A stretch of DNA of 10,055 bases from 0-14-0-20-45-22 sp041645495 (GTDB lineage: Bacteria > Fidelibacterota > UBA2242): contig JBAZPZ010000074.1 in NCBI GenBank assembly GCA_041645495.1, positions 1 through 10,055 on the forward strand, read 5' to 3'. The position numbers were made by a program, and so were the translations under genes. Positions 1 to 5,851 of the stretch are shown here, piece after piece. Below the pieces are notes generated by a model, which saw only the letters and a list, made by a program, of their open reading frames with translations, was not told the origin of the DNA and did no database searches. Every line of letters starts with the position of its first letter. The first letter of the stretch is position 1.

Positions 1-50
1 GCGATGACGACGGTCAGCAGGAAAAACGAAATCCGGGTAACTCTTTTCAT
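1..50 (-). CDS. N-terminal fragment of a signal-peptide-bearing protein (partial, runs off the window)
   Basis: Read leftward from the ATG at 50-48, sixteen codons are visible, giving MKRVTRISFFLLTVVI. This is a positively charged N-terminus followed by a hydrophobic stretch, the start of a Sec signal peptide or an N-terminal membrane anchor. A strong Shine-Dalgarno (AAGGAG on the minus strand, about 58-63) lies about 8 nt before the ATG. A Bacteroidota-style promoter sits at 87-118, so the start is well supported. The rest of the protein lies outside the window, so no function can be given. The gene is divergent from the operon starting at 269, so the two share a 218-bp regulatory region. 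Confidence 0.7.
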   Translation of the reverse strand, partial: MKRVTRISFFLLTVVI

Positions 51-86
51 CTTATCCACTCCTTTACATCTCAATTTCATTTGTGG

Positions 87-118
87 CAAAGTTATGGTCA
101 GGCCGGTGTTTTTTCCAA
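87..118 (-). promoter_or_regulatory. Bacteroidota-type promoter for the leftward gene
   Basis: On the minus strand, TAACTTTG (94 to 87) matches the Bacteroidota -7 consensus TAnnTTTG exactly. A TTG (118 to 116), the core of the -33 element, lies 21 nt upstream of it, within the usual 19-21 nt spacing. Transcription would start around 80-84, leaving a leader of about 30 nt that contains the AAGGAG ribosome site. The match and its placement are seen directly; activity is inferred. Confidence 0.6.
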
Positions 119-121
119 CAT

Positions 122-174
122 GATTTTTCCGGGACGGAGCATCCGGACGCCGTGCGCGGACGGAATGAAAAATC
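122..174. repeat. Inverted repeat enclosing two small hairpins between the divergent promoters
   Basis: GATTTTTC at 122-129 is the perfect reverse complement of GAAAAATC at 167-174. The 37-nt interior is GC-rich and holds two further short stems: CGGA/TCCG at 135-138 and 142-145, and CCG/CGG at 150-152 and 157-159. It could fold as a three-way junction or cruciform. It lies upstream of both predicted transcription starts, so it would be a DNA-level element such as a regulator site rather than an RNA structure. Stems this short can occur by chance. Confidence 0.25.
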
Positions 175-176
175 CG

Positions 177-208
177 TTTCGGTTCAGGGTAAAATGGCAT
201 AACTTTTG
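177..208 (+). promoter_or_regulatory. Candidate promoter for the four-gene operon
   Basis: TTTC at 177-180 (consensus TTTG) is followed 19 nt later by TAACTTTTG at 200-208. This resembles the TAnnTTTG -7 element of Bacteroidota but carries one extra T. A start near 213-216 would give a leader of about 55 nt before the ATG at 269. It is weaker than the divergent promoter at 87-118 but is the best rightward candidate in the gap. A TTGACA at 245-250 is too close to the start codon to serve as a -35 box. Confidence 0.3.
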
Positions 209-268
209 TCGCCTTTGTAACCGCTTTCGGACAATCGTAAGAACTTGACAACAGTTGTAGAGGAATAA

Positions 269-2338
269 ATGACGCGTATCGATAAACATCCGATCCTGGA
301 AATTCCCGAAAATAGAAAAACAGTCGGTTTCTTTTTCAATGATAAGGAATTGGCCGGTTACGAAAACGAACCCGTTTCGTCCGCGCTCATCGCGAACGGC
401 GTTCAGGAATTTTCCATTCACAAACGCGGCGATACACCTCAGGGACTCTTCTGCGCCAACGGTCAATGCTCTCACTGCACGGTGATCATAGACGGTTTTC
501 CGCAAAAATCGTGCATCACACCGCTCAAATCCGGGATGAAAATCCGGACGTTGAAACATCTGCCCGAACTTCCCATCGACAACCAGCCACTCAATCATTT
601 CCACCCGAAAGAATTGTCCTGCGATGCGCTGGTTGTCGGCGGCGGTCCGTCCGGACTGACGGCGGCTATCGAACTGGCGAAACTGGGTTTTTCGGTCGTT
701 CTCGCCGACGATAAAGCCCGGCTCGGCGGCAAACTGCTCCTGCAAACGCACAAGTTTTTCGGTTCTATCGAGGATTGCTTCGCGGGAACGCGCGGCATCG
801 ACATCGCCGTCAAGTTAGAGAACGATGTTCGGAAATATCCGAACATCCGAATCTTCACGAATACATCTGTCGTCGGAATCTTCAAAGACCGGAAAGCAGG
901 CTTATTCGTGGATAATCGGCAATATGTTATCGTCGCATTTCAGGGATTGGTCGTTTCGCCGGGCGCGCGCGAAAAAATGCTCGTCTTTCCGGGAAACAGC
1001 CTGCCGGGAGTTTACGGCGCCGGCGCTTTTCAGACGCTGGTCAACCGCGATCTGATCCGTTCGTCCCGGCGCGTCTTTATCGTCGGAAGCGGGAACGTCG
1101 GACTGATCGCCGCCTATCATGCGCTTCAGGCGGGAATCGGCGTCGCCGGAATTTGCGATATTCTTCCGAAAGTCTCCGGCTATCGGGTTCATGCCGACAA
1201 AATTCGCCGCATGGGCGTTCCAATCTATCTGGATCATACGGTCGTTTCCGCCGAAGGTAACGGCAAGGTCGAGCGTGTGACGATCGCCGAAGTGAATAGC
1301 GCCTTTCAACCGATTCGCGAAACCGCTAAAACATTCGAGGTCGATACGTTGCTGATCGCCGTCGGGCTGACGCCGGTGGATGATTTTTACGAAATGGCAA
1401 AGCAGTTCGGGTTCGCCGTCGTTTCGGCAGGTGACGCCAACGAGATTGCGGAAGCGTCGTCGGCAATGTTCGGCGGAAAGATCGCCGGACTTCAGATGGC
1501 GGCTTTACTTGGCAAAGAGACGCGAATCGATCCGGCATTGATGGAAAAATCTGAAATCCTGAAGAGCAAACCGGGACAGATATTTTCGCCGAATGCGGTA
1601 ATCCTTGACGACAAGTTTCAGCCGATCATTCGTTGCGACGAGGAAATTCCCTGCAATCCCTGCACTTCCATTTGCCCGGTTCATGCGATCCGGCTGAGGA
1701 AGAATCTGGACAATCTTTTGGATATTCCAGAATACACCGGTGGTTGCACGGGTTGCGGCTTGTGCGTGCTGGTCTGTCCGGGTCTGGCAATTACGCTGGC
1801 GAAAAAGCGCGATGATAAAATTGCCGAAGTCGTTTTGCCGCATGAATATCTCCCGGACTTCAAGATCGGCGACCGGATTCCGCTGACCGACCAAACCGGC
1901 AATTATCTCGAAGACTCCGAAGTCACGAAAATCCGGTTCAACAAGAAATTCAAGACACATTTAATAACCGTTTTAACGACGGTTGAAAACGGAGCGAAAG
2001 TCGCCGGCATCCGTGTGCAGAAACCTGCGGTCACTCAGCCGTTGCCGACCGCCTCGTTTACGGATTCGGCAGACGACGGCATCGTTTGCCATTGCGAGAT
2101 GGTGACACAAAAAGAGTTGGTGAAATATATCCGGGAAAATCACGTCCGCGATATCAATCAGTTGAAGCAGGCGCGGGTCGGCATGGGCGCGTGCGGCGGG
2201 AAGAATTGTTCCGTCGTGCTGTCGCGCATTTTTGCCGCGGCTGGCGTCGATTGGAAAGAGGTGGCGCCCGGTCGAAAGCGTCCGCTGAGCGTCGAAGTGC
2301 CGATGTCGGTCATCATCAACGAGAAGGACGGTGAATAA
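269..2338 (+). CDS. Multi-cluster iron-sulfur flavoprotein, electron-transfer subunit of an HcnAB/opine-oxidase/proline-dehydrogenase-like complex
   Basis: This 689-residue cytoplasmic protein appears to be the NAD(P)- or dye-linked partner of the amine dehydrogenase encoded next. Domains in order are: a plant-type 2Fe-2S domain (about 15-100) with C62, C67, C70 and C82, as in HcnA and sarcosine oxidase alpha; a pyridine-nucleotide-disulfide-oxidoreductase module (about 118-420) with the FAD loop GGGPSG at 124-129 and a second dinucleotide loop GSGNVG at 273-278; a ferredoxin-like segment (about 452-512) with C456, C462, C465, C469 and C493, C496, C499, C503; and a C-terminal BFD-type 2Fe-2S domain with C607, C609, C642 and C647. 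In HcnAB or opine oxidases the first domain is usually a separate small subunit; here all are fused. The ATG is preceded by AGAGG at 258-262. Only 1 bp separates it from the next gene, implying co-translation. Domain identities are clear; the substrate and final electron acceptor are not. Confidence 0.88.
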   Translation: MTRIDKHPILEIPENRKTVGFFFNDKELAGYENEPVSSALIANGVQEFSIHKRGDTPQGLFCANGQCSHCTVIIDGFPQKSCITPLKSGMKIRTLKHLPELPIDNQPLNHFHPKELSCDALVVGGGPSGLTAAIELAKLGFSVVLADDKARLGGKLLLQTHKFFGSIEDCFAGTRGIDIAVKLENDVRKYPNIRIFTNTSVVGIFKDRKAGLFVDNRQYVIVAFQGLVVSPGAREKMLVFPGNSLPGVYGAGAFQTLVNRDLIRSSRRVFIVGSGNVGLIAAYHALQAGIGVAGICDILPKVSGYRVHADKIRRMGVPIYLDHTVVSAEGNGKVERVTIAEVNSAFQPIRETAKTFEVDTLLIAVGLTPVDDFYEMAKQFGFAVVSAGDANEIAEASSAMFGGKIAGLQMAALLGKETRIDPALMEKSEILKSKPGQIFSPNAVILDDKFQPIIRCDEEIPCNPCTSICPVHAIRLRKNLDNLLDIPEYTGGCTGCGLCVLVCPGLAITLAKKRDDKIAEVVLPHEYLPDFKIGDRIPLTDQTGNYLEDSEVTKIRFNKKFKTHLITVLTTVENGAKVAGIRVQKPAVTQPLPTASFTDSADDGIVCHCEMVTQKELVKYIRENHVRDINQLKQARVGMGACGGKNCSVVLSRIFAAAGVDWKEVAPGRKRPLSVEVPMSVIINEKDGE

Positions 2339-2339
2339 G

Positions 2340-3488
2340 ATGAAAAAATTTGACGTAGTCATTATCGGCGCGGGAAGCATCGGCGTTCCGTTGAGCTTTT
2401 ATCTGGCAAACAGGGGACTGAAAGTCGCCGTTCTCGAAAAATTCCCATCGACCGGACGCGGACAGAACCGCGCGGCGATCGGCGGCATCCGGGCGACCTT
2501 TTCCGATCCCGCCAAAATCAAGATCTGTCTGCAAACCATCGAGATCATGAAAAACATGAAAGCCGAACACAGCATCGATGTCGATTGGATCGCGGGCGGC
2601 TATCTCTATCCCGCTTACGACGAAAAAACCGAGATCGCCTTCAAGCAACTCCTCGATTTCCAGAAACAGTACAAACTGAACAACCGCTGGATAACGCCGG
2701 ATGAAATCGACAAATTGGTTCCCGGCATCAATCGAGAAAACCTGCGCGGCGGAAATTTCTCGGCGGAAGACGGTTCGGCGTCGCCGCTCAAAACGACGGC
2801 GGCTTTCACGTTGCTTTCACGCCGACGTGACACGGAATTTTTCTTCGACGAAGAAGTCCGCTCGATGAAAATCGAAAAGCGGAAGATCGTTTCCGTCGAG
2901 ACATCCAAAGACGTCTATTCGGCGGGCTTGTTCATCAACGCCGCCGGAGGCGACGCCAAATCGGTCGGGGCGCTGGCGCATGCCGATATTCCGATCTACA
3001 CCGATTGCCACGAAGCGGGCGTCACGGAAGCGGTTCAGCGCTTCTTCGAACCGATGATCGTCGATATTCGTCCCGACGGAAACTCTATCAACTATTACTT
3101 CTATCAAAACGCAGAAGGACAAGTCGTTTTCTGCATCACGCCGGAGCCGAAAATCCTCGGCGCCGACATCGACAATACTTCGACATTTCTTCCGCTTGTC
3201 GTCAAACGGATGGTTCAACTGTATCCCAGACTCCGCCATCTGCGCGTGCGCCGGACGTGGCGCGGGCTTTACCCGATGACGCCCGACGGCTTCCCGATTG
3301 TCGGATTTACAAAAGAGGTCGAAAATTTCTTCCTCACCGTCGGCATGTGCGGTCAGGGATACATGATCGGTCCCGGACTCGGAATGATCGTCTCTGAAAT
3401 TCTTGTTGACAAAACGAACCGGCATGACGAGATTCTGACGCAATTGACGCTTTATCGGAAATTCACCGGTAATGAAATGTTGAAGTAA
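2340..3488 (+). CDS. DAO-family FAD-dependent amino acid/amine dehydrogenase subunit (HcnC / sarcosine oxidase beta / proline dehydrogenase beta-like)
   Basis: This 382-residue flavoprotein is probably the catalytic subunit, oxidising the C-N bond of an amino or N-substituted amino acid and passing electrons to the upstream iron-sulfur protein. The N-terminal Rossmann loop GAGSIG (10-15) and E33 ending the second strand bind FAD. The segment GGIRATFSDPAKI (48-60) resembles the conserved region after the FAD loop in sarcosine oxidase beta-type proteins. FINAAGGDAKSVG (198-210) and the C-terminal TWRGLYPMTPDGFPIVG (306-322) and GMCGQGYMIGPGLG (335-348) are typical DAO family blocks. I place the start at the ATG at 2340. 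A GTG at 2331 would add three residues and overlap the previous stop, but the AAGGA at 2324-2328 is only 2 nt from it and 11 nt from the ATG. There is no signal peptide, so it acts in the cytoplasm. Proline, sarcosine, glycine, opines and hydroxyproline are all possible substrates. Confidence 0.85.
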   Translation: MKKFDVVIIGAGSIGVPLSFYLANRGLKVAVLEKFPSTGRGQNRAAIGGIRATFSDPAKIKICLQTIEIMKNMKAEHSIDVDWIAGGYLYPAYDEKTEIAFKQLLDFQKQYKLNNRWITPDEIDKLVPGINRENLRGGNFSAEDGSASPLKTTAAFTLLSRRRDTEFFFDEEVRSMKIEKRKIVSVETSKDVYSAGLFINAAGGDAKSVGALAHADIPIYTDCHEAGVTEAVQRFFEPMIVDIRPDGNSINYYFYQNAEGQVVFCITPEPKILGADIDNTSTFLPLVVKRMVQLYPRLRHLRVRRTWRGLYPMTPDGFPIVGFTKEVENFFLTVGMCGQGYMIGPGLGMIVSEILVDKTNRHDEILTQLTLYRKFTGNEMLK

Positions 3489-3517
3489 CTCTCAAATCCA
3501 ATCATTCTGGAGCACTT

Positions 3518-4717
3518 ATGACTATCGTACTCTCGCATCGAGCCAAAGCGCTCAAACCTTCCCCGACGATGACGATCTCCGCGCTGGCGACAAAAATGAA
3601 GTCGGAAGGTATTGACGTCATCAACTTCGGCGTCGGCGAGCCGGATTTCAACACGCCGGAATACATTCGTCAGGCGGCGAAGACGGCGATCGACGAAAAT
3701 TTTACGCGCTACACGTCGGCGCCCGGTATTCCTGAACTTCGCAAAGCCATTGCCGACAAACTCTTTTGCGAGAACCGATTGTCGTACAAACCGAGCGAGA
3801 TCGTCGTTTCGCCCGGCGCGAAAGCCGCGATCATCAACGTGCTGATGGCGGTCTGCGATCCGCGCGACGAAGTGCTGATCCCGGCGCCTTACTGGGTGAG
3901 TTACACGTCGCAGGTGGAAATGCTCGACGCCATTCCGGTTTTAATGCCGACGGACGAAACGACCAATTTCAAAATCACCGCCGAACAACTCGAGCAGGCT
4001 ATTCGGGAATTGCCGAATCCGAAAGTTCTCATCCTGAATTCTCCGAACAATCCAACCGGCGCCGTTTATACGCAGACGGAATTGGAACAGATCGCCGCTG
4101 TCTGTATGAAGTATCGACTGACGATCGTTTCAGATGAAATTTATGAAAAACTGATCTACGACGGCGAAGTTCATCATTCGATCGCCGCGATTTCCGACGA
4201 AGTCAAGGCGCAAACAGTCGTCATAAACGGCCTTTCCAAAGCGTTTGCCATGACCGGCTGGCGTGTCGGTTATGCCGCCGGACCGGCGGAAATCATCGCC
4301 AGCGCCGTACGGATTCAGGAACACACCACATCGTGCGTCAATTCCATCGCCCAGAAAGCCGCACTCTGCGCGTTGACCGTTAAAAGCGACGAGATGGAAA
4401 TGATGCGGAAGGAATTCGAGAACCGCCGGAACTATTTAGTCGCCGAACTGAACAGGATCGAACAAATCCGTTGTCCATTGCCGGGTGGCGCATTCTATGC
4501 GTTCCCGAACGTCTCCTACTATCTAAAAAACAACCGGAAAAATATCCGCAATTCCGTCGAACTCTGCCAGTTACTTCTGCAGGAATTCAAAATTGCGCTG
4601 GTTCCCGGCTCCGGTTTCGGCGCAGACAATTACGTCCGGTTCTCTTACGCCACGAGCATGAAAAACATCGCCGAAGGCGTTAGCCGCTTTTCGGACGGTT
4701 TAAAGGCGATTCTCTGA
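3518..4717 (+). CDS. Class I pyridoxal-phosphate aminotransferase, aspartate aminotransferase-like (I-gamma type)
   Basis: This 399-residue fold-type I PLP enzyme transfers an amino group between an amino acid and a 2-oxoacid. It has the full family signature: GVGEPDFNTP (38-47), NSPNNPTG (174-181) with the cofactor-contacting N177, SDEIYE (205-210) with D206 pairing to the pyridine nitrogen, K241 as the Schiff-base lysine in GLSKAFAMTGWRVGY, R249 for the phosphate, and R374 in NYVRFSYA for the substrate carboxylate. K102 follows the SPG turn where Thermus-type aspartate aminotransferases carry a lysine that helps recognise acidic substrates, which favours aspartate or glutamate, possibly also prephenate. 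Length is normal. GGAG at 3509-3512 precedes the ATG by 5 nt. It lies 29 bp after the dehydrogenase gene and 11 bp before the next, so it is part of the operon. Exact specificity cannot be read from sequence alone. Confidence 0.9.
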   Translation: MTIVLSHRAKALKPSPTMTISALATKMKSEGIDVINFGVGEPDFNTPEYIRQAAKTAIDENFTRYTSAPGIPELRKAIADKLFCENRLSYKPSEIVVSPGAKAAIINVLMAVCDPRDEVLIPAPYWVSYTSQVEMLDAIPVLMPTDETTNFKITAEQLEQAIRELPNPKVLILNSPNNPTGAVYTQTELEQIAAVCMKYRLTIVSDEIYEKLIYDGEVHHSIAAISDEVKAQTVVINGLSKAFAMTGWRVGYAAGPAEIIASAVRIQEHTTSCVNSIAQKAALCALTVKSDEMEMMRKEFENRRNYLVAELNRIEQIRCPLPGGAFYAFPNVSYYLKNNRKNIRNSVELCQLLLQEFKIALVPGSGFGADNYVRFSYATSMKNIAEGVSRFSDGLKAIL

Positions 4718-4728
4718 GGCGTTCTAAA

Positions 4729-5748
4729 GTGCAACCAAAGACAAAAGGCGCTGATTTCGATGTCTGGGTTTACGAAACCTTTGTCGAAGAAACTGCCGAT
4801 CTGAAACGCATGTTGCCGTCGCACATCCGCGCCGGATTCACCGAAAAAACCATTCAGGAATCGGGAGACGAATTTCCGCGTGCGCCAATTCTAAGCGTCC
4901 GTTCGCAATCCATCATTCCGGTTCAATGGGCAAAGAAGCTTTCCGGAATTTTGTCGCGAAGCACGGGCTACGATCATCTGGAACGTTATGTCCGCGATAC
5001 CGAAAAACCGATTCCATGCGGTTATTTGCCGCTATACTGCAACCGCGCGGTCGCCGAGCAGGCAATGCTGTTATGGATGGCGTTATTGAGAAAACTTCCA
5101 CAACAAACTCGCTCGTTCGGAACGTTTTACCGGAATAATCTCACCGGAAACGAGACCGCGGGGAAAACGCTTCTCGTCGTCGGCGTCGGAAATATCGGCT
5201 CGGAAATCGTCAGGATCGGCGTTGGACTCGGCATGAATGTTCTTGGTATCGATCTCGTCGAAAAGCATTCGTTCGTCAACTACACAACCTTTGACGACGG
5301 AATCGGCAAAGCTGACATCATCGTCTGCGCGATGAACCTGACGAGCGAGAATGCCGGATATTTCAATTACGAACGATTCCTGATGGCAAAGAAAAGCGCG
5401 ATTTTCATCAACATCTCGCGAGGCGAGATCTCACCTTCCACCGTTTTACTTAAAATGATCGAGGAAAATCGGCTCGGCGGTGTCGGACTGGACGTTTACG
5501 ATCACGAAAGCGAACTCGCGGAATCTCTGCGCACCCGTAAAAAGAGCAATTCGCAGGAGGTTCGCGCCACGCTCGCGCTCGCTGAAAAGCCCAACGTCAT
5601 TCTCACGCCGCACAACGCATTCAACACGATCGAGGCGGTTGCTCGCAAAGCGGAACAGAGCGTCCGGCAGATCGATCACTTCCTCCAAACCGGGAAATTC
5701 CTCTGGCCTGCGCCAATCGTCCTTAACGATAAAAGCAATTGCCTCTGA
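4729..5748 (+). CDS. D-isomer-specific 2-hydroxyacid dehydrogenase, NAD-dependent
   Basis: This 339-residue cytoplasmic oxidoreductase should interconvert a 2-oxoacid and a D-2-hydroxyacid. The Rossmann loop GVGNIG (152-157) is followed by D175 at the end of the second strand, which favours NAD over NADP. The catalytic set is complete: R231 in NISRG, E260 in LDVYDHE, and H295 in LTPHNAF. STGYDHLE (78-85) and NRAVAEQAMLLWMALLRKL (105-123) are family landmarks. A charged insert (about 262-282) before the histidine motif, and TPHNAF itself, recall D-lactate-dehydrogenase-like members more than phosphoglycerate dehydrogenases; there is no ACT domain. The start is a GTG at 4729, supported by GAGG at 4716-4719, which overlaps the upstream TGA stop and lies 9 nt before the GTG. 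It is the last gene of the operon; no clear terminator hairpin follows. The substrate is unknown. Confidence 0.85.
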   Translation: MQPKTKGADFDVWVYETFVEETADLKRMLPSHIRAGFTEKTIQESGDEFPRAPILSVRSQSIIPVQWAKKLSGILSRSTGYDHLERYVRDTEKPIPCGYLPLYCNRAVAEQAMLLWMALLRKLPQQTRSFGTFYRNNLTGNETAGKTLLVVGVGNIGSEIVRIGVGLGMNVLGIDLVEKHSFVNYTTFDDGIGKADIIVCAMNLTSENAGYFNYERFLMAKKSAIFINISRGEISPSTVLLKMIEENRLGGVGLDVYDHESELAESLRTRKKSNSQEVRATLALAEKPNVILTPHNAFNTIEAVARKAEQSVRQIDHFLQTGKFLWPAPIVLNDKSNCL

Positions 5749-5847
5749 CCTCAAATTTTCCATTTAACCAAATCGACCAACCGTTCGTCTAATATCCGAT
5801 TTTTATAAACAGTGAAATATTCGGAGAATAATGGAGCATACTACCGA
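5749..5847. other. Intergenic region between the operon and the outer-membrane receptor gene
   Basis: This AT-rich 99-bp gap has no convincing terminator hairpin after the hydroxyacid dehydrogenase and no good TAnnTTTG promoter for the receptor gene. TATAAA at 5804-5809 could serve as a -10-like box but lacks a matching upstream element. Read-through from the operon is possible. GGAG at 5833-5836, 11 nt before the ATG at 5848, is the likely ribosome site. Confidence 0.4.
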
Positions 5848-5851
5848 ATGA
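5831..5851 (+). other. Possible six-codon leader ORF overlapping the receptor start
   Basis: An ATG at 5831, preceded by GGAG at 5823-5826 with a short 4-nt spacer, opens a six-codon frame (MEHTTE). Its TGA stop (5849-5851) overlaps the receptor ATG (5848-5850) as ATGA. Such an arrangement could couple translation of the receptor to the leader. The frame may equally be accidental, because its GAG codon is part of the receptor's own ribosome site. Confidence 0.2.

Noticed and set aside
245..250. TTGACA resembling a sigma70 -35 box
   Set aside because: A -10 box at normal spacing would fall on the start codon of the gene at 269.
248..258. Short perfect palindrome ACAAC-A-GTTGT just upstream of the operon's ribosome site
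   Set aside because: Only 5 bp per arm; expected by chance and not extended outward, so not called as an operator.
98..751. Long leftward frame spanning the divergent intergenic region
   Set aside because: Most of it is antisense to the domain-rich gene at 269; it also covers the promoter region and has no recognisable product.
902..1309. Open antisense frame of 135 codons inside the iron-sulfur flavoprotein gene
   Set aside because: It lies fully opposite a clearly coding frame with all domain motifs; its translation shows no recognisable family and no supported start.
2817..3443. Antisense frame of 208 codons opposite the DAO-family gene
   Set aside because: A by-product of codon composition of the true gene; no ribosome site or protein-like motif.
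5749..5811. Rho-independent terminator after the four-gene operon
   Set aside because: Only a 4-bp ATTT/AAAT stem is visible, without a GC stem and U tract.
5812..5847. GTG-initiated N-terminal extension of the receptor
   Set aside because: It would add 12 polar residues before a textbook signal peptide; the ATG at 5848 fits better.
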